A DNA stretch of 64,000 nt, taken from positions 6,813,447-6,877,446 of the forward strand of contig NZ_CP011492.1 of NCBI RefSeq assembly GCF_001011035.1. The letters are read 5' to 3'. Under the pieces are notes generated by a model, which had not been told where the DNA came from, searched no databases, and worked only from the letters and a program-made list of their open reading frames with translations. Origin of the DNA: Streptomyces sp. CNQ-509. GTDB taxonomy: Bacteria > Actinomycetota > Actinomycetes > Streptomycetales > Streptomycetaceae. The number at the start of each line of letters is the position of its first letter. The first letter of the stretch is position 1. Positions 41,119-49,281 of this stretch are shown one piece after another. The position numbers and the translations under genes are program-made.

Positions 41119-41235
41119 CGGGCAGAACTGTGGGGCGGGGAACTGTTCTCCATGACTACCTCCCTTGCGGGGGCGACAGCCGTTCGACCGGTTCCCGGCT
41201 CACGTCCCGGATCGGTCGCGCGGCTCGTGGGTGAC

Positions 41236-41250
41236 CTTGGTCAGACCAAG
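41236..41250. promoter_or_regulatory. LldR/FadR-type operator
   Basis: CTTGGTC-A-GACCAAG is a perfect 7-bp inverted repeat around one base. It contains TGGTNNNACCA, the pattern bound by lactate regulators of the GntR/FadR family (LldR sites, TnGTnnnACnA). It lies in the intergene between lctP and the GntR gene, 118 bp from the lctP start and about 90 bp from the regulator start. Confidence 0.8.
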
Positions 41251-41338
41251 CATCGGTGGGACCGTAGGATTGCCCTCATCAGGTGTCAATAGGGCGGGTG
41301 ACGGCCGCCTTTGGTCCCTTCCGAAGGAGGGGGAGGCA

Positions 41339-42103
41339 GTGCTCGAGGCCACCGGCTGGCAGCCACTGATCCGTTCACGCGCGTGGGAGCAGGTCGTCGA
41401 CCGCGTGGAGGAGAAGATCCTCTCCGGCGATCTGCGCATCGGCGACCGCCTCCCGCCCGAGCGGGACCTCGCCTCGATGCTCGGGGTGAGCAGGGCGGCC
41501 GTGCGCGAGGCGCTCCGCGTGCTGGAGGCACACGGTGTCCTGCACCGGCCCCGGGTCGGCACCGGTCGCGACTCCGGCAGCGTCATCGCCGGCACTCCGA
41601 CGACCGGCCTCTCCAGGCTGCTTCGCGTCCATGTCGCGCTGTCGAACTTCGACCTGGACGAGATCACGGAGGCCCGCGTCGCGCTGGAGCGGGCGAGCGC
41701 CTCCCTGGCCGCCTCGCAGGCAACGGAGAGCGATCTCGCCCGCATGCGCGAACTCCTCGACCGCATGGACGACGAGACCCTGCCGCGGGACCGGTTCAAC
41801 GACCTGGATACCGACTTTCACATGGCGCTGGCCGAGGCGGCGGACAACCGGCTCGTGACCGCCCTCACCACCGCGATCCGCGGGGCGATCCGGCACACTC
41901 TCCTCCACGCTTTCGAGCAGTTGGCCGATGCGGACGCCGTGCTGAACGCGCTGCGCCGCCAGCACCGCTCGCTTTTCGAGGCCGTCGCGCAAGGTGACGC
42001 CGACCGGGCCGCCGACGAAGTCGACCGGCACATCCGAGGCTTCCACCGCATCGCATCCCACACCCTCAACCGGTCCGTGCCCCGCACCCCGCCTGCGTGC
42101 TGA
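41339..42103 (+). CDS. GntR family regulator, FadR/LldR subfamily
   Basis: This 254-aa regulator has an N-terminal winged helix ('GDRLPPERDLASMLGVSRAAVREALRVLE', given by its ends GDRLPPERD and REALRVLE, about 37-65) and an all-helical FCD effector domain ('DTDFHMALAEAADN', 'LRRQHRSLFEAV'). The FCD class senses carboxylates such as lactate. The GTG at 41339 is chosen for the strong GAAGGAGGGGG leader at 41322-41332. Its position divergent from lctP and the LldR-type palindrome support control of lactate uptake. Whether lactate is the actual effector is inferred. Confidence 0.9.
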   Translation: MLEATGWQPLIRSRAWEQVVDRVEEKILSGDLRIGDRLPPERDLASMLGVSRAAVREALRVLEAHGVLHRPRVGTGRDSGSVIAGTPTTGLSRLLRVHVALSNFDLDEITEARVALERASASLAASQATESDLARMRELLDRMDDETLPRDRFNDLDTDFHMALAEAADNRLVTALTTAIRGAIRHTLLHAFEQLADADAVLNALRRQHRSLFEAVAQGDADRAADEVDRHIRGFHRIASHTLNRSVPRTPPAC

Positions 42104-42642
42104 AGGGGGCACCGACCGCACCTCGGGCCGCGGCGCACGAACACGTTCGTGGCGTCTGGCACACAGGGCGAACCCCGCACGAGAAAGTCCGACAGCAGAC
42201 CGCTGCGCAGAGCGCGGGCGAGTGCGACGCGGCCGCGTTGGCGTGGCAGAGCGTGGCGTCGCGTTCGCAGGGTTGCGGCGATATGGTCGACGCAGCTTCG
42301 GCGCGGGACTTGCTCCCGTTGGCCTTCGCCGGCGCCGGGTGCGGCGAGGAGGAGGCTGCCACGCAGCGTGCGGTGGCAGAGTGCCGCGTCCTGGCCTGCG
42401 AGGGGGCGGTGCCGCGCGGCTGCTGGCCGACAGGTGGCGTACGTTGCGGGGGTCGCCGCTGTCGGCGGGCAGAGTTCGACGGCGCCGGAGCGCGGGTATC
42501 AGAAGCGGCCGGTGGCGCTGGGGTGGCCGTGGCGGCAGCGGTGGGCCGGGCGGCCGTTGGTCCAGCATGACTCCATCCGCCGCCCGCAGAGGCCGCTCGT
42601 TGCCCGGCCAGGCTGGGGTCGCCGGCGCCGCCGAGCTCCGGT
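42104..42642. other. 539-bp stretch with no recognisable gene
   Basis: Both strands have long open frames, as G+C-rich DNA often does, but none shows a known motif, a good ribosome-binding site or family-like composition. It lies between the GntR gene and the recombinase fragments and is probably decayed DNA. Confidence 0.4.
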
Positions 42643-42753
42643 AGCCACAACTTCGATATCGGGCACAGCCGGGTGCTGCCCTGGCCCCGCCGCCCGGAAG
42701 CCGCCCGGCTGATCGACGCCCTGGCCGATCCGGACCGGGACCCCCGCCCGTAG
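42643..42753 (+). pseudogene. serine recombinase, catalytic-domain fragment (inverted)
   Basis: Plus-strand translation reads 'SHNFDIGHSRVLPWPRR' then 'PEAARLIDALADPDR' and stops at TAG 42751. It aligns with the fragment at 38836-38940 but in the opposite orientation. It abuts, tail to tail, the N-terminal recombinase fragment on the minus strand at 42744-42872, so the two halves of one domain now face in opposite directions. Confidence 0.78.
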
Positions 42754-42872
42754 AACGCAAACCGCAACCCGTCCGGCACTCCAGGTTCGACCGCCAGCCC
42801 GTCCGCCCACCTGCCCAACGCGTCGGCCTCGGCTGGTGCGTCGAAAAGCGGCAACGTGTCCGTCGATACCAT
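42744..42872 (-). pseudogene. serine recombinase, N-terminal fragment
   Basis: Minus-strand translation from the ATG at 42872 gives 43 codons ending 'GVPDGLRFAFYGR'. This is the usual opening of Streptomyces large serine recombinases ('RFAFYGRVSTEDxQDP'). After the Arg, the next expected residues (VSTED) are missing and the sequence runs into the inverted fragment above. The 5' end looks intact; the rest of the gene is lost. Confidence 0.78.
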
Positions 42873-43122
42873 GGCGTGACGCCACCCGAACCGGCCGGGC
42901 TGGAGACTGCAGGGCTGCAACGACGAATATCGCGCACCGAACCGCGGCTGAGTACCGACGGTCGCCCACTCGGGGGATGAGCGGTCGACAAACTCGTTTC
43001 GCAGTGCCAGAGAACCCACTCCATTCACGGGGGAACGGCTCGGGCGCATCTTTTGACTCCTGACGTCATGGTCGCCATGAGCCACATGTTCGCCTGATCT
43101 TCCAGGGCACCCCTGAGAACGC
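42873..43122. other. 250-bp intergenic region
   Basis: This lies upstream of the recombinase remnant and downstream of the minus-strand MFS gene. It may hold the remnant's old promoter. I see no gene, hairpin or repeat in it that I would defend. Confidence 0.35.
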
Positions 43123-44409
43123 TCATCCGGTTGAAGCGCCGGTTGCCTTGCGCGGTACCGAACCCGCGGCCAGCACAGCAGCGGCACCCAGGAGGGCCGC
43201 CAGGAGCGCGAACAATGCGGGGTAGCCGCCCAGGAGAACGGCCAGGCCCGCACCGGCCCACGGGGCCAGTGCGGTGGCGGCGACGGCAGGCGCCGACAGC
43301 AGGCCGCTCAGGGTGCCGTAGGACTGCGCCCCCCACCGGTCGGTGATCGCTGTTGCCTGCAGAAGGGTCGCCACGCCTCGTACGGCGCCGGCCGCCATGC
43401 TCGCAGCGATCAGCAAAGGCATCGGTCCCGGCGCGATCCCCAGGGCCAGGGTGGTGAGCCCGCCCAGGCTGTACGCGAGCACCGTGCGGGCGCGCACACC
43501 GACGCGGCGGACGAGGGCTGCGTACCCCAGGCGCCCCAGCACCTGCCCCACGCCGCCAAGGCCCAGCGCCCAGGCCGCGGCCTCCGAGGAAAGAGCGCGG
43601 TTCGTCAGCAGCGGCACGGTGGCGACGACGGCTGCGGCGAACGCGAACGAAGCCAGAGCCATGGAGAGCCCGAGGAGGAGGAACGGCCGGGTTCGCGGCA
43701 CAGCCGACTCCGGCCGTCTACCGGCCGCCGCGGTGAGACCGGCTGCGGCGTGGCCGGAGGGTGCCGGCCACGGGGCTCGAAGGCACAGTGCGTGCAGCGG
43801 CACGGTTACCACTGCGAGGACGGCGGCGAGGACCAGGTAGGTGGTCCTCCAGCTCATGTGGTCTGCCAGCGTTGCCGTCAGAGGGGCGAAGACCGTGCTC
43901 GCCAGTCCCGCTACGAGCGTCACGGTCGTCAGGGCACGCGTACGCTGCGTTCCGTCGAACCATCCGGTCACTGCGGCGAAAGCGGGCGGGTACAGGGTGG
44001 CGGACATGGCCAGGCCGCAGACCAGCCAGGCGATGGTGAACAGCGGAAGGCTCGGGGCGAGAGCTACCGCGACGACGGCGGGGACAGCGAGCAGGGAGCC
44101 GCCCGTCATGATCTTCCGGGGGCCACGCCGGTCCAGGACTCTACCGAGAGGGATCCCGGCGAGCGCCGAGACGATCAGTGCCCCGGAGAAGGCCGCGGCC
44201 ACTGAAGGGCTCGACCAGCCGGTGTTCTGGCTGATCTGCGGAGCGAGTACCGGAAAGGCGTAGTACAGGACACCCCAGCTGACGATCTCTGTGACACACA
44301 GCGCGGGAAGGACACTCTGCCGGAGCGGCCCGCTCGCGCCGCAGGCGCGGCGGAGCGGGGCCTGGACTTTGCCGGGTCCGGCATGGGGCACCGCGTCCTT
44401 GGCTCGCAC
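43123..44409 (-). CDS. MFS transporter next to an ArsR gene
   Basis: This 428-aa 12-helix MFS protein resembles the monocarboxylate-transporter-like group ('SWGVLYYAFPVLAPQI', 'DRRGPRKIM', 'GWFDGTQRTRALTTV'). The GTG at 44409 was chosen over upstream starts because GAAGGAG precedes it and the first helix follows about 40 residues later. It is divergent from the ArsR gene at 44502, so it is probably de-repressed by arsenite or a related metalloid. MFS proteins in ars loci can export arsenate derivatives (ArsJ) or organoarsenicals, but I cannot tell which applies here. Confidence 0.85.
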   Translation of the reverse strand: MRAKDAVPHAGPGKVQAPLRRACGASGPLRQSVLPALCVTEIVSWGVLYYAFPVLAPQISQNTGWSSPSVAAAFSGALIVSALAGIPLGRVLDRRGPRKIMTGGSLLAVPAVVAVALAPSLPLFTIAWLVCGLAMSATLYPPAFAAVTGWFDGTQRTRALTTVTLVAGLASTVFAPLTATLADHMSWRTTYLVLAAVLAVVTVPLHALCLRAPWPAPSGHAAAGLTAAAGRRPESAVPRTRPFLLLGLSMALASFAFAAAVVATVPLLTNRALSSEAAAWALGLGGVGQVLGRLGYAALVRRVGVRARTVLAYSLGGLTTLALGIAPGPMPLLIAASMAAGAVRGVATLLQATAITDRWGAQSYGTLSGLLSAPAVAATALAPWAGAGLAVLLGGYPALFALLAALLGAAAVLAAGSVPRKATGASTG

Positions 44410-44473
44410 AGCTCTCCTTCGGGGCAGCGGGCAGCCCAGTCGGCCGAGCACGTCGGCAACATGACCTTGCCAG

Positions 44474-44492
44474 TTGATTCGATGACTGTCAA
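44474..44492. promoter_or_regulatory. candidate ArsR operator
   Basis: TTGA-N11-TCAA lies just upstream of the ATG of the ArsR gene at 44502 and between it and the divergent MFS gene. The same TTGA-N11-TCAA spacing recurs upstream of the ArsO-like gene (48058-48076). Binding of both divergent promoters by this ArsR is inferred. Confidence 0.55.
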
Positions 44493-44501
44493 TGTAGACG
44501 C

Positions 44502-44882
44502 ATGCTGAACACAAGCGCACTCGACGCGCCCGCCACGGGCACCGGGATACCGTGCTGCCCGCCCTTGGACGAGCGAGCGCTGACCGAGGAGGAAGCCGAG
44601 CAAGTCTCCCGCATGTTCAAAGCGCTGGGTGACCCGGTGCGTTTACAACTGCTGTGGAAGATCGCGGCGCGACCGGGTGCGGAAGCCTGCGTGTGCGAGG
44701 TGTCCAACGTCGGGGTCGCACGGACGACGGTGAGCCATCACCTCAAGAAGCTCCGCGAGGCGGGCCTCCTGTCCTCTGAGCGTCGCGGGACCCAGGTGTA
44801 CTACCGGGTCACTACGGAAGCGACGGAGACATTGGCCCGGGCGCTGCAGGTCGAGTGCGGGCATCGGGGCTCTGCGTCGTGA
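44502..44882 (+). CDS. arsR: ArsR/SmtB family arsenical-responsive repressor (copy 1)
   Basis: This 126-aa winged-helix repressor has 'FKALGDPVRLQLLWKI', a metalloid-binding 'EACVCEVSNVGV' and the recognition helix 'TTVSHHLKKLREAGLL'. Arsenite binding to the CVC cysteines releases ArsR from DNA; an N-terminal 'PCCPP' might supply a third ligand. There is no ribosome-binding site before the ATG, and the start ATGCTGAAC matches the start pattern of three other ArsR copies in the window, which suggests a leaderless mRNA. It is divergent from the MFS gene. Confidence 0.93.
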   Translation: MLNTSALDAPATGTGIPCCPPLDERALTEEEAEQVSRMFKALGDPVRLQLLWKIAARPGAEACVCEVSNVGVARTTVSHHLKKLREAGLLSSERRGTQVYYRVTTEATETLARALQVECGHRGSAS

Positions 44883-44924
44883 GAAGTCCGGTGTGCGCGC
44901 GTACGTCGTCCTGCAGGGCGCCAC

Positions 44925-45059
44925 GAGGTGGCCGCCCGTCGCCTGGACGTGAGCCTGCGCAGGCTACGGCGCATGGTGTCGGGCCAACTGGCACGGCTCG
45001 ACGCCCGCAGCCGGTGCGAGGCAGGAGTGCGCGCCGGGCAGCATGGATGGCTACCGTGA
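44925..45059 (+). pseudogene. C-terminal HTH fragment of a LuxR-type regulator
   Basis: 45 codons ending at TGA 45057-45059 translate to 'EVAARRLDVSLRRLRRMVSG' followed by 'QLARLDARSRCEAGVRAG'. This resembles the HTH_LuxR end of actinomycete regulators ('VARRLGVSVRTVRRxVxxLMxRLxxRSRFQAGV'). Nothing recognisable lies upstream, so only the last part of the gene remains. Confidence 0.6.
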
Positions 45060-45072
45060 GAACGAGGGCTTC

Positions 45073-45441
45073 TCAGTAGCGTCCCAGCATCTGCCGCATG
45101 GCGGCGAGCACGGAGGGCTCGACCCGGTAGAACACCCATGTCCCTCGGCGCTGCGAGGTGAGCAGCCCGGCGTCGCGGAGCTTCTTGAGGTGGTGGGAGA
45201 CCGTTGGCTGGGAGACCCCTACATCGGAGATGTCGCAGACACACGCCTCACCGTTCTCGTGGGAGGCGACAGCCGAGAACAACCGTAGCCGGACCGGGTC
45301 TCCCAGGGCCTTGAACATGGCAGCGGTTCTCTCGGCCTCGCCCGCCGTCAGGGGGCGTTCGTTCAGGGGCGGGCAGCAAGGGGAGAGTGCAGAAAGGGGC
45401 GGAGCGGCGTGCGACATGACATCTTCTCCAGGATTCAACAT
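45073..45441 (-). CDS. arsR: ArsR family arsenical-responsive repressor (copy 2)
   Basis: This 122-aa protein has 'FKALGDPVRLRLFSAV', 'EACVCDISDVGV' and 'PTVSHHLKKLRDAGLL', and an N-terminal 'PCCPP'. Two starts are possible. ATG 45441 opens with ATGTTGAATCC like the other leaderless copies. ATG 45417 has GGAGA at 45425-45429 at 7-nt spacing and would give 114 aa. I annotate the longer form because of the shared pattern. It faces the copy-1 block and is upstream of a decayed integrase, so it has no intact partner gene to the right. Confidence 0.9.
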   Translation of the reverse strand: MLNPGEDVMSHAAPPLSALSPCCPPLNERPLTAGEAERTAAMFKALGDPVRLRLFSAVASHENGEACVCDISDVGVSQPTVSHHLKKLRDAGLLTSQRRGTWVFYRVEPSVLAAMRQMLGRY

Positions 45442-45458
45442 CTATGAACCTATGTTGA
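45435..45458. promoter_or_regulatory. ArsR-type operator of copy 2
   Basis: TCAACAT (45435-45441) and ATGTTGA (45452-45458) form a perfect 7-bp inverted repeat with a 10-nt spacer that overlaps the start of the ArsR gene. An 11-bp piece of it, CCTATGTTGAC (45449-45459), recurs in inverted form as GTCAACATAGG at 48116-48126, upstream of the ArsO-like gene. Confidence 0.65.
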
Positions 45459-45548
45459 CATGTATCGAATTCAATTGCACAGATGGGTGTGCGTTCCGGT
45501 TTGCTGCGGTGTCGGGCCATGCGGAGCCGAATCTGACGACACACCATC

Positions 45549-46091
45549 CCGCTGCTCGGCGAGTACCTACCCCGCGACATCGACGCTGCCGCCCTACGCA
45601 CCTGCAAGGCCGCACTTCTCGCGCGAGTGGACAGTTCCACCGCGGGAGTCACCTGAGGCCCCCTCAGCCTCATCTTCGCCGCTGCGGCGGACGAGGGGCG
45701 GCTGCTCACGTTCCCGTGCGGGGGACGTCGGACCGTCAAGCAACCCGAACACACGAAACGCAAGGCCAAAGCCTCGATCCGATCGAGTGTCGACGCCGTA
45801 CGCGAAGGTCTCCAGGAACGCTACCGGATGGCCCTTCATCTGAGCGAAGACGACTTCGACGACAAGCTCGGCCTTGTTCACGTACGACGCCGAGTGCGCT
45901 GGGACGAGCGCGGTCGTCCATCTCCTCGGTTCGCGGAGGGGGACAAGACCCGTGATGTACCTGTTCCACCACATCTTCCGAGCCGAGTCGGAGCGCACCT
46001 GCGCCGGTTCCCCGCGGTCGAGTGCACGCCTCCGTGGCACGCCCCCGAGCCCCTCGCACTGCGCGGGACGGCCTGGGGGCCGGGCGCGTAG
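45549..46091 (+). pseudogene. phage-type tyrosine integrase, degraded
   Basis: Pieces of an integrase can be read in order across stops and frame changes: 'LPRDIDAAALRTCKAALLAR', then 'LIFAAAADEGRLLTFPCG', 'VREGLQERYRMAL' and finally 'VRRRVRWDERGRP...FAEGDKTRDVPVPPHL' (45828-46091). Actinomycete integrases have 'HVRRQVK...GPPKGGKTRDVPLP' here. The segment around the first catalytic Arg ('GLRxGEALG') appears deleted and the C-terminal H-x-x-R/Tyr part is absent. It is probably the scar of an old integrated element. Confidence 0.68.
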
Positions 46092-46166
46092 CACCGGAGC
46101 CCGCGCCGTACGAGCCGGCCCCGCGCTCGTCCCGCCGCCGATGCCGTACGGGCCGCGCCCCCGTGC

Positions 46167-46443
46167 TCACCCCGCGGCCAGCACCGCGCTCACCACCGGG
46201 CCCGCCGCCTCGCTGCCGTGGCTGCTCTCCGGCACCACCGCCGCCGCGGCCACGTCGCCGCGGTACGCGGTGAACCAGCTGTCCGGCTGTTCCTGCCCGC
46301 CGGCCTCCGCCGAGCCGGTCTTTGCGCGCGCCCCGGCGTCCAGCCCCCGGCCCGCGGTGCCGGCCGCGGTCAGCCGCATCATCTGCCGCAGATCCGCCGC
46401 CACCGGCGGCGGCAGCGGCTCGGCGGTGGCCACCTCGCGGTCG
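46167..46443 (-). pseudogene. C-terminal fragment of a penicillin-binding transpeptidase
   Basis: About 92 codons give 'PPVAADLRQMMRLTAAGTAG', 'ARAKTGSAEAGG' and 'DSWFTAYRGDVAAAAVV', ending 'VSAVLAAG'. 'KTGSAE' is the KTG motif of PBP transpeptidase domains and the remainder matches the end of single-pass actinomycete PBPs. The SxxK and SxN parts and the membrane anchor are missing, so this is a remnant. Confidence 0.72.
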
Positions 46444-46647
46444 TCGAAGGAACGCGGGAGCGCTTCTCGCGTTCGGGATGACGGGAGCTTCATCGCGCCG
46501 GCAGTAAGTAGATCGAGGATCGCGTGGTCGTTCGGTGGGACACGCTGGGAATCTGCCCGGCCGACGCCCTGACCGCCGGCGGTATCCGACTCGGCGCAGC
46601 AACGATCGACACCTCGTTCCGGTCACGGCCCGTGACGTGACGTTTGG
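46444..46647. other. 204-bp stretch without a gene
   Basis: This joins the PBP remnant to the end of the ArsO-like gene. A small hairpin CGTGAC-N5-GTCACG (46635-46651) sits at the ArsO stop and could help termination. Nothing else is recognised. Confidence 0.3.
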
Positions 46648-48045
46648 TCACGAGCAGCAGCCGCCGGAGGTCTGCTCACCTTCGGCCGCAGTGGTGACGC
46701 CGATCGACACGAGTGCGGGTTCCGGTGCGCAACAGCCCCCGCCGTCGCTCTGCTTCGTGCCGGCGGGGTCGTCGAAGAGCCCGGCGCCGCCGCAGACTCC
46801 GGTCTCGGGGAGGGTCAGCTCGACGCGGTCGGCGGATTCGGTGTCACCGGCGATGGCCGCCGCTACGGAGCGGACCTGCTCGTATCCGGTCATGGCGAGG
46901 AAGGTGGGGGCGCGGCCGTAGGACTTCATGCCGACCAGGTAGAAACCGGTTTCGGGATGGGACAGCTCGCGGTGTCCGTGCGGGTAGACGGTGCCGCAGG
47001 AGTGCTGGTTGGGGTCGATCAGCGGCGCCAGTTCGACCGGCGCCTGGAGACGCTCGTCGAGACGGAGGCGCATCTCGGAGAGGAAGGAGAGGTCGGGGCG
47101 CAGGCCTGTCAGGACGATGACCTCGTCCACCGGGTCGAGCCGGCGTCCGTCCTCGCCTGTCAGCACCAGGCGACCGTCCTCGGCGGGTTCGATGGTCTCG
47201 GTGCGGAAGCCGGTGACGGCGTCGGCGTGACCCTGGTCGACGGCGGCCTTCGCGGCGAGGCCGAGCGCGCCACGGGCGGGCAGCTGGTCGGCGGTGCCGC
47301 CGCCAAAGGTCGCGCCGCTGATGCCGCGCCGCAGGATCCACGCCGCGTGCGTGCCCGGTTCTTCCGTGGCGACGTCGGCGAGGGCGGCGAGCGCGGTGAA
47401 CGCGGAGGCACCGGAGCCGATCACGGCGGTGCGCCGGCCGGCGTAACGGGCTCGGACGGCCGGGTCCTTGAGGTCGGGGATGCGGTAAGAGACCCGCTCG
47501 GAGGCGGCGTGTTCGCCAAGGGCGGGCAGTCCGTCGGCGCCGATGGGGCCGGGGGTGGACCAGGTGCCGGAGGCGTCGATCACGGCGCGGGCGAGGATCC
47601 GCTGCTCGGAGCCGTCGGCGAGGGTGACGCGGACGGTGAAGGGCTGCTGCCCGCGGTCGGCGTCGACGAGACGGTCGCGCCCGAGCCGGGAGACGCCCGT
47701 GACGGTCGCGCCATAGCGCACCTTGTCGCCGAGGACGTCGGCGAGGGGCTGGAGGTACCGCTCGGCCCAGTCCGCGCCGGAAGGGTAGGCGGCGCCATCG
47801 GGGGCGGTCCAGCCAGTCGGGGCCAGGAGCTTTTCGGCGGCCGGGTCGACGAGTTCGGACCAGGTGGAGAACAGCCGCACGTGCCCCCACTCGCGTACAG
47901 CACTGCCTGCGGCGGGCCCGGCTTCCAAAACCAGAGGTTCGATGCCGCGCTCTGTGAGATGGGCGGCGGCGGCCAGACCGACGGGGCCGGCTCCGATCAC
48001 CACGGTCGGAAGAGTGGCGGGCGCGTTGGCGAGCGGCGCAGACAC
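46648..48045 (-). CDS. arsO: ArsO-like flavin-dependent monooxygenase (copy 1)
   Basis: This 465-aa FAD/NAD(P)H protein has 'VVIGAGPVGLAAAAHL' near residue 15, a second Rossmann motif 'TAVIGSGASAFTALAAL' and 'PHGHRELSHPETGFYLVGMKSYGRAP' (ends PHGHREL and KSYGRAP). These are typical of the putative flavin monooxygenases called ArsO in actinomycete ars operons; the reaction is not firmly known. The C-terminus carries two Cys pairs ('GGGCCAP' and a final 'GGCCS') that could bind arsenite. The GTG at 48045 has an AGGGAG site. It faces away from the ArsR gene at 48296 across at least two operator-like repeats. It is a paralogue of the gene at 60832. Confidence 0.88.
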   Translation of the reverse strand: MSAPLANAPATLPTVVIGAGPVGLAAAAHLTERGIEPLVLEAGPAAGSAVREWGHVRLFSTWSELVDPAAEKLLAPTGWTAPDGAAYPSGADWAERYLQPLADVLGDKVRYGATVTGVSRLGRDRLVDADRGQQPFTVRVTLADGSEQRILARAVIDASGTWSTPGPIGADGLPALGEHAASERVSYRIPDLKDPAVRARYAGRRTAVIGSGASAFTALAALADVATEEPGTHAAWILRRGISGATFGGGTADQLPARGALGLAAKAAVDQGHADAVTGFRTETIEPAEDGRLVLTGEDGRRLDPVDEVIVLTGLRPDLSFLSEMRLRLDERLQAPVELAPLIDPNQHSCGTVYPHGHRELSHPETGFYLVGMKSYGRAPTFLAMTGYEQVRSVAAAIAGDTESADRVELTLPETGVCGGAGLFDDPAGTKQSDGGGCCAPEPALVSIGVTTAAEGEQTSGGCCS

Positions 48046-48056
48046 GGCGACTCCCT

Positions 48057-48077
48057 ATTGATGAGACATTCGTCAAT
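48057..48077. promoter_or_regulatory. candidate ArsR operator before arsO copy 1
   Basis: ATTGATGA and TCGTCAAT pair as 8-bp arms with one mismatch around a 5-nt centre, 12 bp upstream of the ArsO start. It has the same TTGA-N11-TCAA core as the site at 44474. A further element with TCGAT (48107-48111) and ATCGA (48132-48136) lies behind it. Confidence 0.55.
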
Positions 48078-48278
48078 GACCTTGCGCCTTCAGCCTGCCA
48101 TCTGTTTCGATGGACGTCAACATAGGCATCTATCGAATCCATCGCCATCGCACGCATGAGGGAGGGTTCGATGTTCCGGCCGCTGAGGGTGGATAGTCCG
48201 GTATGGGTGCTTCTCTTCCGCGCCCCGCGCGAGATGGCCCGCTTCTGTCGCCTCCCGCATCTCGGCCATGATTAGACG

Positions 48279-48296
48279 TGTGTCAACATTGACACA
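48279..48296. promoter_or_regulatory. ArsR operator of copy 3
   Basis: TGTGTCAA-CA-TTGACACA is a perfect 8-bp inverted repeat. It runs into the A of the ArsR ATG at 48296, so a bound repressor would cover the transcription and translation start. Confidence 0.7.
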
Positions 48297-48658
48297 TGTC
48301 GAATCTCAGGTCGTCGCTCATGCTTGACCCATCCGTAGAGCCATGCTGCCCGCCACTCACCGAGCGTCCGTACCGAGCCGAAGAGGCCGAGGTGGCCGCC
48401 AGGATGTTCAAGGCCCTCGGCAACCCGGTCCGTCTCCGCTTGTTCTCCGCGGTCGCCTCCCACGAGGGTGGTGAGGCATGCGTATGCGACATCTCCGACG
48501 TCGGCGTCTCTCCGCCCACCGTGTCCCACCACCTGAAGAGTCTCAAAGAGGCGGGACTGCTGGCGTCTGAGCGCCGGGGCACCTGGGTCTACTACCGTGT
48601 CGAACCCGGCGTGCTGGCCGCGATGGGGCAGGCGCTGACTGCGGAAGCCGGTACCTGA
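48296..48658 (+). CDS. arsR: ArsR family arsenical-responsive repressor (copy 3)
   Basis: This 120-aa protein is very close to copy 2: 'FKALGNPVRLRLFSAVASHE', 'EACVCDISDVGV', 'PTVSHHLKSLKEAGLL' and 'PCCPP' near the N-terminus. The ATG at 48296 has no ribosome-binding site but shares the pattern ATGTCGAAyC with the copy at 55811. An internal ATG at 48320 is possible but has only a weak CAGG ahead. It is divergent from the ArsO-like gene, with operators between, and probably controls both. Confidence 0.92.
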   Translation: MSNLRSSLMLDPSVEPCCPPLTERPYRAEEAEVAARMFKALGNPVRLRLFSAVASHEGGEACVCDISDVGVSPPTVSHHLKSLKEAGLLASERRGTWVYYRVEPGVLAAMGQALTAEAGT

Positions 48659-48797
48659 GCCTCGGCCCGAGCCCGAGGAGTCACACCGCGCCCACCCGAG
48701 TCGGCACGACGCGGACCGTCATCGTGCCGCTTCAGTCCAGGCGCGCCGGCGAGGTGCCGGCGATCTGCCCGCGCGAGGTTCGCGTAGCCGCGGCGGC

Positions 48798-48922
48798 GCT
48801 GTCCTGCTGCTGCGTACCGCAGGGCAAGGTGTGGGTCCCCGGCCCCGGAAAGGAGCCGTGGGAGGTGTACGCCCGTCAAGGCCGACGCCGGCCAGTGGGG
48901 CAAGACCCAGCCCTGGAGGTGA
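48798..48922 (+). pseudogene. ArsI/CadI-type metalloenzyme, C-terminal fragment
   Basis: The frame reads 'LSCCCVPQGKVWVPGPGKEP' then 'WEVY'. After a frame change 'VKADAGQWGK' continues to a TGA at 48920. ArsI/CadI vicinal-oxygen-chelate proteins end '...SCCYAxQDKVWVxGPGKEPWEVYVVKADAD', so the match is distinctive. The N-terminal half and the reading frame are lost. ArsI cleaves the C-As bond of organoarsenicals, so the island once had this activity next to its ArsR. Confidence 0.72.
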
Positions 48923-49281
48923 CGCACGGCGCCCGCGATCAGCAGGCGCCGGAGACGCCGACCGGAGTGGAGGCCGCCGATACCAGGGTTCCGGCGGCGA
49001 ATCCGCCGTCCCGTCGATCGCGACACCACAGGTCCCACCTGAGAGATCGTCACTCCAGGACCAGCATGCGGGCGACCACGCTCACGACCCGGTCGCCCTG
49101 ACGTCCTCATTGGCCCGACTTATGCCGGTCTGGATCGCACAGTAAGTGAATTCGCGACCTACCCAGGAGCAAGTTTTTGTTAACAGCACGACAACGAAGG
49201 GGAGTTGGTCAAGGGTTCCATGGGGCGCGAGAGTCTGATTAGACTCCTCTCGAATTAGCTGCTGTCACGAGGGGACCTCGC
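48923..49281. promoter_or_regulatory. upstream region of the pst-like operon
   Basis: This is 359 bp without a recognised gene. GAGTCT-GATT-AGACTC (49231-49246) is a perfect 6-bp inverted repeat about 35 bp before the PstS-like start and may be a regulator site. A less G+C-rich patch around 49160-49190 could hold the promoter. I see no clear PHO-box direct repeats. Confidence 0.45.
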
